64,000 nucleotides of DNA. Source: Myxococcales bacterium. Its GTDB lineage: Bacteria; Myxococcota_A; Polyangia; Polyangiales; Polyangiaceae. The notes under the pieces are model-generated. The model was not told the DNA's origin. It ran no database searches and saw only the letters and a list, made by a program, of their open reading frames with translations. A program made the translations under genes and the position numbers. Shown here in pieces: positions 25,984 to 33,285 of this stretch. The stretch covers positions 163,374-227,373 of the forward strand of contig JAEUKE010000117.1 of the NCBI GenBank assembly GCA_016794345.1. The letters run 5' to 3'. Each line of letters begins with the position of its first letter. Positions within the stretch are counted from its first letter, which is position 1.

Positions 25984-27516
25984 TCAGACCGGGGAGACGA
26001 GGTGCTTCTTCTTCGGGCGAGGCTCGGACTTGTCCTCGTAGGCGGCGAAGCGGCGGACGATCTCCTCGCGGAGCTGGGCCGGCTGCACGACGTGGTCGAC
26101 GACGAGCTCGCTCGCCACGCGAACGAGGTCGATGTCCTCCCGGTATTCGGCCCGGAGCCGCTCGACCAGCCCGTCGCGCTCGGCGCCCTCGGGCATCGCC
26201 TGGATCTTGTTGTAGTAGACCGCGTTCACGGCGGCGTTCGGGCCCATGACCGCGATCGACGCGCTCGGCAGCGCGAGGCAGGCGTCGGGCGCGAAGGCCG
26301 GCCCGCACATGGCGTAGAGCCCGGCGCCGTACGCCTTTCGCACGATGACGCTGAGCTTGGGCACCGTCGCCTCGCTCACCGCAGCGATCATCTTCGCGCC
26401 CGCGCGGATGATGCCTTGTTTCTCGACCACGGTGCCGATCATGAAGCCGGGCACATCCGCCAGGTAGAGCAGCGGGATGTTGAAGGCGTCGCAGAGCCAG
26501 ATGAAGCGCGCGGCCTTGTCGGCCGAGTCCACGAAGAGCACGCCGCCTTTGTGTTTGGGCTGATTGGCGACGATGCCGACCACGCGGCCGTCGATCCGGC
26601 AGAGCCCGGTCACGATCTCCTTCGCCCAGCGCTTCTTGATCTCGAGGAAGCTGCCCGCGTCGACGATGGCGTCGACGACCGCCATGATGTCGAACGGCTT
26701 GTTCTCGTCCGCCGGGATCGCCTTGGCGATCTGCTCGGCCGGCGCCTTCGGGGCCTGGGCCTCCGCACGGGGCGCGCGCTCGGACTCGTTCTGCGGCATG
26801 AGGGCGAGGTATTTCTTCGCCCAGGAGATCGCCTCCTCCTCGCTCGAGGCCAGGACGTCGCCGCAGCCCGACTCGGAGCAGTGCATGCGCGCGCCGCCGA
26901 GCTCTTCCAGCGTGACCTTCTCGCCGATGACCATCTCGGCCATGCGGGGCGAGCCGAGGTACATGCTGGCGTTGCCGTCGACCATCACGACCACGTCGCA
27001 GAACGCGGGGATGTAAGCGCCGCCCGCGGCGCTCGGCCCGAAGAGCAGACAGAGCTGCGGCACCATGCCGCTCATCGAGACCTGGTTGTAGAAGATGCGA
27101 CCCGCCCCGCGGCGGCCCGGGAACATGTCGATCTGATCGGTGATTCGCGCGCCGGCCGAGTCGACCAGGTAGAGCATCGGGCAGCGGAGCCGCATGCTCG
27201 TCTCCTGGATGCGCAAGATCTTCTCCACCGTGCGCGCGCCCCAGGAGCCCGCCTTCACGGTCGAGTCGTTCGCCATCACGCAGACGCGCCGTCCCCCGAC
27301 CGTCGCCATGCCGGTCACGACGCCGTCGGCAGGCAGCTCCGGGTCGACCGCGTTGGCGAAGAGCGCGTCCTCCACGAACGAGCCCTCGTCGCAGAGCAAG
27401 CGAACCCGCTCGCGAGCGAACAGCTTCTTCTGCTCGCTGTTCTTCTCGTGGTACTTCGCCGCGCCGCCCTTTTCGATCTGCGCAGCGAGCTCTTCGAACT
27501 TCCGCTCAAGCGACAT
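25984..27516 (-). CDS. acyl-CoA carboxylase beta (carboxyltransferase) subunit
   Basis: A 510-residue biotin-dependent carboxyltransferase that moves CO2 from carboxybiotin to propionyl-CoA, methylcrotonyl-CoA or a related acyl-CoA. N and C crotonase-type halves are present. Landmarks are DSAGARITDQ and GPSAAGGAYIPA (oxyanion and acyl-CoA site) in the first half, and ADVPGFMIG and RKAYGAGLYAM in the second. An Ala/Pro/Glu linker near residue 250 joins the halves. The alpha (biotin) subunit is not in the window. It is the last gene of a minus-strand string. PccB or MccB type cannot be separated safely by eye. Confidence 0.9.
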   Translation of the reverse strand: MSLERKFEELAAQIEKGGAAKYHEKNSEQKKLFARERVRLLCDEGSFVEDALFANAVDPELPADGVVTGMATVGGRRVCVMANDSTVKAGSWGARTVEKILRIQETSMRLRCPMLYLVDSAGARITDQIDMFPGRRGAGRIFYNQVSMSGMVPQLCLLFGPSAAGGAYIPAFCDVVVMVDGNASMYLGSPRMAEMVIGEKVTLEELGGARMHCSESGCGDVLASSEEEAISWAKKYLALMPQNESERAPRAEAQAPKAPAEQIAKAIPADENKPFDIMAVVDAIVDAGSFLEIKKRWAKEIVTGLCRIDGRVVGIVANQPKHKGGVLFVDSADKAARFIWLCDAFNIPLLYLADVPGFMIGTVVEKQGIIRAGAKMIAAVSEATVPKLSVIVRKAYGAGLYAMCGPAFAPDACLALPSASIAVMGPNAAVNAVYYNKIQAMPEGAERDGLVERLRAEYREDIDLVRVASELVVDHVVQPAQLREEIVRRFAAYEDKSEPRPKKKHLVSPV

Positions 27517-27612
27517 GGGCCCCGCACTACCACACTCCCCTCACCACGTGAGGGGGTTGCGAGGGTCAAAAGCGCCCAGGTCTGGAAAAGGCCCGCAGGT
27601 CTCGGCGGGAAG

Positions 27613-27951
27613 TCAGCCCAGGCGAGAGGCCGCGTCGGCCAGGCTGGCGACGAGGACCTCGATCTGCACCGAGTCGGTCACGACGACGAGGCCGGCGCCG
27701 ACGTCGCGGGCGAGCGCGTCGAGCTCGCTGCCGCCGAAGTCGTAGATGTGCCGCGGCACGACGATCGCGTAGGGGCGGCGCTCCGCGGCCACGGTCGCGA
27801 GGGTCGCGACCGGGCTTTCCATCATCTGCGCGCCCGAGGCGTAGAGGGCCGCTTGCCGGGCCGTCTCCACGAGCGCTCCTTCGCCGCCTACCAGGATCAC
27901 GAGGTTGGCCGTCTGGGCCAAGCGCGTGGGCATCCGAGAGCCTGCTACCAC
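27613..27951 (-). CDS. hypothetical protein, alpha/beta fold
   Basis: A 112-residue protein with an alternating strand-helix pattern (NLVILVGGEG, ARRPYAIVVPRHIY, GAGLVVVTDSVQ), suggesting a small Rossmann-like or flavodoxin-like fold. The family is not recognised. The GTG at 27951 or an ATG at 27933 may be the start. It lies between the cycloeucalenol cycloisomerase-like gene (52 bp upstream) and the carboxylase gene (96 bp downstream) on the same strand and may be co-transcribed with them. Confidence 0.55.
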   Translation of the reverse strand: MVAGSRMPTRLAQTANLVILVGGEGALVETARQAALYASGAQMMESPVATLATVAAERRPYAIVVPRHIYDFGGSELDALARDVGAGLVVVTDSVQIEVLVASLADAASRLG

Positions 27952-28003
27952 GGTGCCTACCCTAGCAGAACGGAAGGGATTGCCACGCGGATCTCATCGA
28001 TCT

Positions 28004-28780
28004 TCACAAGCGACCGACCAAGCGCGACCACCCTTCGAGCAAGATGAGCGTCGCCATGCTCGCGGCGAGCGCCATCTCGAGGACGCGCCCCAGCGGCGTC
28101 GGCGCGTCCTCGTCGATCCGCCGCGCGAGCGGCAGGCCGAAGACGAAATACGTCGCGTATCCCAATGACCCGACAGTCAGCATTTTGTCCCGCTTCTCGT
28201 ACGAGAACAGGTCGGCCATCAGGTCGGTCGCCATGAAGAAGGTCTCGGCGAACGCGATGGCGTACGCGAGCACGAGCACGACGGCCGCGCGCCCGAGGGC
28301 GCCGAGGCGCAGCGTCGTGACGATCTTGCGGTACGCCACCACGAGCACGGTGAAGTAGGTGACGAAGTAGGCCTGAGTCAGCGGATAGAGGAACGCGGGC
28401 ACCACGCCGCCGGTCTTCCCGACGTGGATCGCCTCGAAGGTCCACTTGCTCGGGAACGCGTAGCGCATCCCCATCAGATCGAAGAAGTAGTGTGTCCCGA
28501 AGTAGGTGCCGAAGAAGACGAGCACCGCCGCGAAGAGGTTCAGCTTGACCCAATAGGGGACACCGGCGTCGAACGATCGTCCTCTCTTCGTGAGCAGCGG
28601 ACCGACGACGGCCGGCGCGGCGGCGAAGAGCCCGTACGCGAGGTAGCCCCACTCGGTCCACCGTCGCATGGCGCCCGAGAGCACGAGGAAGACGACCGAG
28701 GCCATCCAGATCGGCGAGGTCGCGAGGAACCAACGCTCCCCCCACGCCTTGTCGGGCCGCTCGGAGAACCAGCCCATCAT
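28004..28780 (-). CDS. cycloeucalenol cycloisomerase-like membrane protein (sterol pathway)
   Basis: A 258-residue protein with six or seven membrane segments that resembles plant CPI1, which opens the 9,19-cyclopropane ring of cycloeucalenol to give obtusifoliol. Shared landmarks recalled from the plant enzyme are P-x-K-x-WGE near the N-terminus, YWVKxNL, GxYFxTHYFF, the YxFPS segment, AYxIAxxET, and the C-terminal YATYF...P...RxDE followed by a long hydrophobic helix. Length is close to the plant protein. Some myxobacteria make cycloartenol-type sterols, so a bacterial role is plausible, but no other sterol gene is visible here. Its ATG overlaps the stop of the upstream VWA gene (ATGA). A distant relative with another substrate is possible. 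Confidence 0.75.
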   Translation of the reverse strand: MMGWFSERPDKAWGERWFLATSPIWMASVVFLVLSGAMRRWTEWGYLAYGLFAAAPAVVGPLLTKRGRSFDAGVPYWVKLNLFAAVLVFFGTYFGTHYFFDLMGMRYAFPSKWTFEAIHVGKTGGVVPAFLYPLTQAYFVTYFTVLVVAYRKIVTTLRLGALGRAAVVLVLAYAIAFAETFFMATDLMADLFSYEKRDKMLTVGSLGYATYFVFGLPLARRIDEDAPTPLGRVLEMALAASMATLILLEGWSRLVGRL

Positions 28781-30165
28781 CGAAACCGAACGAGGCGCCT
28801 CGCCGCCGCCTCGAGCTCGCGACCGCTCCGGACGGAGATCGCTTCGGTGACGGCCGCCGCGAGCTCGGGCATCGCGCTGTCGCCCATCCCCCAGCTCGAG
28901 CGCGGCTCCGGACAGAGCCAGAGGACCCCGCGCGCGCGATCCCGCAGCCGGCGGACGACGTCGGCGCCGCTTCCCCGGAAGTTCGTCCTGCCGTCCCCCA
29001 GGACGACGACCGTCGTCCGCCTGTCGAGGCGCCGCGCGATGCGACGCTCGAGCTCGGCGAGAGACCTGGCGTAGTTCGAGACGCCGCCGATCGAGACCAC
29101 GGCGCCGCTCGCGATGGCGGCCATCGCCTTGTCCCGGGTGGTGCCCTTGAACAGCTCGGTCGTCTCGGCCACCTCGGCGATGAACACGAACGAGCGCACG
29201 CGGTGGAACAGATCGCTTGCGCTCGCGACGAGCTCGAGGAAGAAGCCGGACGCCGCGCGGACGGAGTCCGAGACGTCGCAGACGACGACGAGCGAAGGTC
29301 GATCTCGCCTCCTCAGGCGCCGCGCGACCTCGATGGGAACGCCGCCCGTCCGCATGGCGCGGCGGACCGTGCGGCGAGGATCGAAGCGGCCCCTGCCGGC
29401 GCGCCGCTCGCGGACGCGCGCCGCGCCGCGCAGACGCGCCGCGAGCGTGCGCAGGGCCCGCTTGACCTCGGCGGCCTCCGCGTCGGACATCGCGGCGAAC
29501 GGCGCGTCCATGCCGGAGCCGACGGGCGCGCCTTCGGCTTCCGAGACGCGCGCCTCGAGCGTGAGGCGGATGCGCGCTCGGAGCGCCTCGAGCTCTCCGC
29601 GGAGGGCGCGGGCGAGCGCCGCGGCGCGTTCGGCGCCGACTGCGTCGGACAGCGCGAGCTCGATGCGCGGCATCGCCGAGCCCGCGCGCGACACGCCGAG
29701 CTCTCGCGCCGCCTGCTCGGTGTAGTACCCAATAGATGACGATGACGTCATGCTTCTCGTCAGGCGCCGCAGCCCGGCGCCGCGGAGGAGCCACTCGATC
29801 TCGCCCGCGTGCCCCGACATCGAGGCGAGCACTTGCACCTCGCCCCCGCCGCGCTGCTGGCCGAGCGCGATCAAGAGCCGGCGGAGGGCGTCCAGCTCGG
29901 TCTCGTCGAACCCGCTGGCGGCCAGGCGGCCGAAGAGGTCGTTCGGGTGCCCCCCGGCGGCGAAGAAGTCGTCGAACGCGCGGTGCACGCGCGCCAGATC
30001 GTCGCGCCGCTTGACGATCGTCGCGGCGATCGCTGCGCGCAAGAGCGCGCGGTCGTCCCACCCGACCTCGAGGCAAGCGCGCGCAGCGTCGATCGCCGTC
30101 GAAGTCGATATCTCGACCCCGTGGCGCCGGATCACCCACAGAAGCTCGGAGAGGACGCGGAGCAC
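28777..30165 (-). CDS. VWA-domain protein of the CoxE type
   Basis: A 462-residue cytoplasmic protein. The C-terminal half is a von Willebrand A domain with the metal-ion-dependent adhesion site (VVCDVSDSVR, DxSxS) and downstream Thr/Asp positions (ELFKGTTR, VVLGDGRTN). The N-terminal half is helical, with Arg-rich stretches. CoxE-like proteins usually work with a MoxR AAA+ ATPase in maturation of enzymes such as CO dehydrogenase; no MoxR gene is in the window. GTG start. It lies 17 bp after the PDZ-thioredoxin gene and is coupled to the cycloisomerase-like gene by a 4-bp overlap. Confidence 0.85.
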   Translation of the reverse strand: MLRVLSELLWVIRRHGVEISTSTAIDAARACLEVGWDDRALLRAAIAATIVKRRDDLARVHRAFDDFFAAGGHPNDLFGRLAASGFDETELDALRRLLIALGQQRGGGEVQVLASMSGHAGEIEWLLRGAGLRRLTRSMTSSSSIGYYTEQAARELGVSRAGSAMPRIELALSDAVGAERAAALARALRGELEALRARIRLTLEARVSEAEGAPVGSGMDAPFAAMSDAEAAEVKRALRTLAARLRGAARVRERRAGRGRFDPRRTVRRAMRTGGVPIEVARRLRRRDRPSLVVVCDVSDSVRAASGFFLELVASASDLFHRVRSFVFIAEVAETTELFKGTTRDKAMAAIASGAVVSIGGVSNYARSLAELERRIARRLDRRTTVVVLGDGRTNFRGSGADVVRRLRDRARGVLWLCPEPRSSWGMGDSAMPELAAAVTEAISVRSGRELEAAARRLVRFR

Positions 30166-30182
30166 GGCCTACCCTGCCGCGC

Positions 30183-31010
30183 TCAGGACGGCGCGCTCTC
30201 CTTCAGGAGCTTCGTGATGTGCTTCTCGAAGCTCTCGGCGGGCTGCGCCCCCACGAAGACCTCTCGGAAGACGCCTCGTTTGTCGACGATGAAAAACGTC
30301 GGGAGCGAACGGACGCCGTAGTCCGAGAAGGTCTCCGTGCTCGTCCCGGAGCAGACGGGGTACTTGATGCCGAGCTTCGTGACCGCCTTGAGCGCGGCCT
30401 CCTCCTCGTCGTCCGTCAGCCCCACCACCGTCAGGCCCTGCGCGCCGAAGCGCTGGTGCAGGTCGTTGAGGACCGGGGTCATGGCTCGGCACGCGCCGCA
30501 CCACGACGCCCAGAACTCCACCACGGTCACGCGGCCGCGCAGCTTCTTGATGTCGGGAACGTCGCCTTGTGTGGGCTTTGTGCCCTTCCACGAGGCCGCG
30601 AAGGTCCCCACCTTGTCGAGGCGGAGCGCCTCCTCCTCGCCCGGGAACTCCACCAGCTTCACGGCAACGGTCAGCTCGTCCTTGCCTCGCCGGACGCGGA
30701 CCTTCACGGTCGCGCCGGCGCCTCGCTCCGAGACGATGCGGACGACCTCGCCCGCGGTCGCGACGGCCTGACCATCGAGGCTCAACAGGACGTCGGCTCC
30801 CTTGAGGCCGGCAGCGGCTGCCGGCGAGCCGCGCATGACGCGCTTGGCGAGGACCCCACCCTCCGCCTTCGTGAGCTCGACGCCGAGCCAGGCCCGTCCC
30901 CTCGCCGGCTGCGCGCCGGCGTCGCGTGTGGCGACGACGAGAGCCCCGAGGGAAGCGACGGCCGCTGCGCGGAAGAGCGCGCGGCGAGGAAGAGGCGATC
31001 CGAGCGGCAT
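30183..31010 (-). CDS. PDZ-domain plus TlpA-type thioredoxin fusion, exported
   Basis: A 275-residue protein. The N-terminus (PRRALFRAAAVASLGALVVA) looks like a Tat or Sec signal peptide. Residues about 40-118 form a PDZ domain (GVLAKRVMRGSPAAAAGLKGADVLLSLDG shows the ligand-groove pattern; only the key part is cited). Residues about 135-275 are a TlpA-like thioredoxin fold with the redox motif WCGAC (Cys171, Cys174) and the cis-Pro segment SLPTFF. It probably reduces or oxidises disulfides outside the cytoplasm, with the PDZ choosing the partner. The start at 31010 was chosen over a longer reading antisense to the haem lipoprotein gene 34 bp away. Confidence 0.82.
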   Translation of the reverse strand: MPLGSPLPRRALFRAAAVASLGALVVATRDAGAQPARGRAWLGVELTKAEGGVLAKRVMRGSPAAAAGLKGADVLLSLDGQAVATAGEVVRIVSERGAGATVKVRVRRGKDELTVAVKLVEFPGEEEALRLDKVGTFAASWKGTKPTQGDVPDIKKLRGRVTVVEFWASWCGACRAMTPVLNDLHQRFGAQGLTVVGLTDDEEEAALKAVTKLGIKYPVCSGTSTETFSDYGVRSLPTFFIVDKRGVFREVFVGAQPAESFEKHITKLLKESAPS

Positions 31011-31044
31011 CTGGACTACAGTAGCAGCTGCTCGCGTCGCTTCG

Positions 31045-31560
31045 ATGTTCCTCGGTCGGCCCTTCCTCGTCCTGTCCCTCACCTCCCTCGCCTGGGCGGG
31101 CTGCCACGCAGGCGAGCCGACGCGCGACAGGCCCCGCGCGCCCGACCAGGAAGAGCAGGTGGAGGCGCCGCCCAAGCGGTGGCTCCCGTTCGAGCGCCTC
31201 GGCGAGCTGCGCCTCGTCGGCTCCGTCGACTCCGCGCACCCGGCCGGCGACTACTTCGGAGCCATCCGGGTCAACCGCGAGGCCGAGGCCTACGGCAACA
31301 AACGAAGAGACCCGCTCCCGCCTGGTGCCCGCGTCGTCGAGGCGCTCTCGGCCGAGGTCGCGGGCGCTGCCCAGCTCTATTACGTGATGGAGAAGCAGCC
31401 CGCCGGGTACTTTCCCGAGGGCGGGGATTGGGCCTATTTGGTCATCGGAAAAGAGGGAGAAATCCAGGTGGAGGGCAAGCTCACCCTCTGCGCCCGATGC
31501 CACGCGGAGGCCCCGCGCGAGCACCTCTTCGAGTCGTTCCGTTCGCTGCCACCGCCTTGA
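31045..31560 (+). CDS. cytochrome P460-like haem lipoprotein
   Basis: A 171-residue lipoprotein (signal peptide, lipobox WAGC, Cys20). The body matches the cytochrome P460 pattern: a GDYFGAIRVNREAEAY segment, then LPPGARVVEA, then YYVMEKQPAGYFPEGGDWAYLVI, and a C-terminal c-type haem motif CARCH (Cys149, Cys152, His153). P460 proteins handle one-electron or N-oxide chemistry; here the role is unknown. It is divergent from the PDZ-thioredoxin gene with 34 bp between starts. That protein could keep the CxxCH cysteines reduced for haem attachment, which is inference. Confidence 0.75.
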   Translation: MFLGRPFLVLSLTSLAWAGCHAGEPTRDRPRAPDQEEQVEAPPKRWLPFERLGELRLVGSVDSAHPAGDYFGAIRVNREAEAYGNKRRDPLPPGARVVEALSAEVAGAAQLYYVMEKQPAGYFPEGGDWAYLVIGKEGEIQVEGKLTLCARCHAEAPREHLFESFRSLPPP

Positions 31561-32043
31561 GCCGCCGGTGCGACCGGCTCCCGTCACCTTGCAATGTTTG
31601 CGAGGTCTGGGCCGCGGTCTGACAGCGATGCCTTACCCCTCGCTGGCGACCTCGTGAGGTTTTGCCAAAAAGAGGCGTCGAAGCCACCTCACCTGCCGCA
31701 GGCTGCCAGAATGGCACGCGTCCTGCTGAGGCGGGAGTGTCCTTCGCTTAGCTCTCTTCTGCTTCTCCTTCTCTTTCGTCACGTTCCTTCGCTTGGTTTA
31801 GCCGCTTCTTCTCAAGCTTCCGTTACGCGCTTTTCTTCCCCGTGACTTTCGCTTGGCTTGCGTTGTCAGGTTTCGAGCGAGAGCTTACGGTGACGTGATC
31901 CGACGGAGGGTCACACCATTCCGGGTGCGAGACCTGGGAGCGCGGTGTTCGGGCGAGCACCGCGCGTTGCCGTTTTGTCTCGAGCTTTGCTCGCACGTTG
32001 GCTTCCCGGTGGAAAAGAAGCGCGAGCGTTCGACACGGACCGC
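31561..32043. other. non-coding stretch with pyrimidine-rich tract, TTCGCTT repeats and a hairpin
   Basis: No convincing gene is seen in these 483 bases. From about 31740 to 31860 the plus strand is strongly pyrimidine-rich and less GC-rich than the rest of the window, and it carries three copies of TTCGCTT(GG/AG) at 31743, 31788 and 31848. Near 31940-31965 an 8-bp GC hairpin (GCGCGGTG...CACCGCGC with a 10-base loop) is followed after 8 bases by a short T run, which could be a weak terminator. An 83-codon reading frame (31594-31845) has no ribosome site and unlikely composition. The tract could be a small RNA or a leader region. Confidence 0.4.
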
Positions 32044-32073
32044 TTGACAGCGGAACCTGAGCCGCGCTAGACC
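32044..32073 (+). promoter_or_regulatory. sigma-70-like promoter for tRNA-Arg and tadA
   Basis: A perfect -35 box TTGACA (32044-32049), an 18-bp spacer and a TAGACC -10-like box (32068-32073). The predicted transcription start is about 8-10 bases before the mature tRNA 5' end, which fits a tRNA promoter. Confidence 0.6.
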
Positions 32074-32087
32074 GCCGGTCGGCTTGA

Positions 32088-32161
32088 GCGCCCATAGCTC
32101 AGCTGGATAGAGCACAGGCCTACGAAGCCTGGGGTCGGATGTTCGAATCATCCTGGGCGCG
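32088..32161 (+). tRNA. tRNA-Arg(ACG)
   Basis: A 74-base canonical cloverleaf. Acceptor GCGCCCA pairs with TGGGCGC, the D-arm is TAGCTCAGCTGGATAGAGC, and the anticodon arm is CAGGC-CTACGAA-GCCTG with U33 and anticodon ACG. The T-arm contains GTTCGAATC, and the discriminator is G. CCA is not encoded. The wobble A34 must be converted to inosine to read CGU, CGC and CGA, which is the job of TadA, encoded 3 bases downstream. Minus-strand reading frames across it are artefacts. Confidence 0.97.
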
Positions 32162-32164
32162 CCG

Positions 32165-32638
32165 GTGACGGAAGACGAAGCCTTCATGACCGAAGCGATC
32201 GCGGAAGCGACGCTCGCGGCGGAGGCAGGAGACGTCCCCGTCGGTGCGGTCGTCGTGGTCGACGGAGTGGTCGTCGGCCGCGGCCGGAACCGTCGCGAGG
32301 CGGCTCACGACCCCTGCGCGCACGCGGAGGTGGAGGCGCTGCGACAGGCGGCGGCGGCCCGGCAGAGCTGGCGGCTCATCGGCGCGACGGTCTACGCCAC
32401 GCTCGAGCCCTGTCCCATGTGCGCAGGTGCGCTCGTCAACGCGCGAATCGGCAAGCTCGTCTACGGCTGCGCGGACCCCAAGGCGGGTGCCGTCGACACG
32501 CTCTTCACCATCGGGCGAGATCCGCGCCTCAACCATCGCTTCGAGGTCGCGTCGGGCGTCCTGCGCGACGCGTGCGCCGCGCTCCTCAAGTCGTTCTTCG
32601 CCGCGCGACGCGGAGCCGCACGACCATCCGAAGGCTGA
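32165..32638 (+). CDS. tadA: tRNA-specific adenosine deaminase TadA
   Basis: A 157-residue zinc deaminase that changes A34 to inosine in tRNA-Arg(ACG). The active-site motifs are complete: HAE (His53, Glu55) and PCPMC (Cys83, Cys86), with VPVGAVVV upstream as in the family. It begins at GTG 32165 only 3 bases after the tRNA, or at ATG 32186, which would still keep the fold. The tRNA and the mRNA are therefore almost certainly one transcript, and tRNA 3' processing would create the mRNA 5' end with almost no leader. The enzyme and its own substrate are thus made together. Confidence 0.93.
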   Translation: MTEDEAFMTEAIAEATLAAEAGDVPVGAVVVVDGVVVGRGRNRREAAHDPCAHAEVEALRQAAAARQSWRLIGATVYATLEPCPMCAGALVNARIGKLVYGCADPKAGAVDTLFTIGRDPRLNHRFEVASGVLRDACAALLKSFFAARRGAARPSEG

Positions 32639-32784
32639 GCCGGGCTCACGCGTCGCCGTGTCATCGCTCGCGCCGACGTGCTCGCGCGCGCCGGCTCCGC
32701 GCGCCGCGCTCACCTCACCGCGCAGCAATGGCGCTTGACGAACCCTCGACCGGAAAGTACCTCCCAGGAGCGAGGCTCGAGCCC

Positions 32785-33234
32785 ATGACCTGCCGCTTCA
32801 CCCTGGCCGTACACATCTTGGGGATGCTGGCGTGGTCGATGCGCGACCGAGGGGAGCCGGTCACGAGCGAAGAGCTCGCGAACAGCATCAACACGAACCC
32901 CGTCGTCGTTCGCCGGGTGCTCGGGGACCTGCGCCGCGCCGGGCTCGTCGACACGAAACGAGGGGTGGGTGGCGGCGTGACGCTCGCGCGCAGCGCGACG
33001 GCCATCACGCTACGTGACGCCTACGAGGCCATCGAAGAAGGCGAGGACCTCTTCGGCGGGTATCCGTCCGGTCCCAACCCTCGCTGCGTCGTCGGGCCGA
33101 CCCTCGCCGGCTACCTGGAAGAGGTGTTCGGCCGCGCAGAAGAGTCGCTGAAGAAGAGCCTCGGGCGGGTCACCGTCGATTCGATGGTCAAAGAGATCGT
33201 CTCGCGGGTCCGAGTGGCGAAGGCCGCGAGCTGA
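32785..33234 (+). CDS. Rrf2-family transcriptional regulator
   Basis: A 149-residue winged-helix regulator of the Rrf2 family (RFTLAVHILGMLAW start, SEELANSINTNPVVVRRVLGDLRRAGLV helix-turn-helix, then the RGVGGGVTLAR wing and LRDAYEAIE). Three-cysteine Fe-S clusters are typical of IscR and NsrR, but here only one cysteine (PRCVVG) lies in that region, so a redox cluster is unlikely; it resembles the YwnA-type subgroup. The ATG at 32785 starts the family-typical N-terminus; an earlier in-frame ATG at 32728 is possible. Targets are unknown. Confidence 0.85.
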   Translation: MTCRFTLAVHILGMLAWSMRDRGEPVTSEELANSINTNPVVVRRVLGDLRRAGLVDTKRGVGGGVTLARSATAITLRDAYEAIEEGEDLFGGYPSGPNPRCVVGPTLAGYLEEVFGRAEESLKKSLGRVTVDSMVKEIVSRVRVAKAAS

Positions 33235-33285
33235 ACGCTGGGTTTGCGCGCGTTTCCCCCCGCCATTTGAGGGCGCACAAGTCGT

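Noticed and set aside
31594..31845. 83-codon plus-strand frame with a hydrophobic stretch
   Set aside because: No ribosome site, composition follows the pyrimidine-rich tract, and no signal or family pattern.
31823..32187. Minus-strand reading frames across the tRNA-Arg gene
   Set aside because: Their sequence is the antisense of the tRNA (a well-known artefact pattern such as IRTSDPRLRRPVLYPAE), with no ribosome site.
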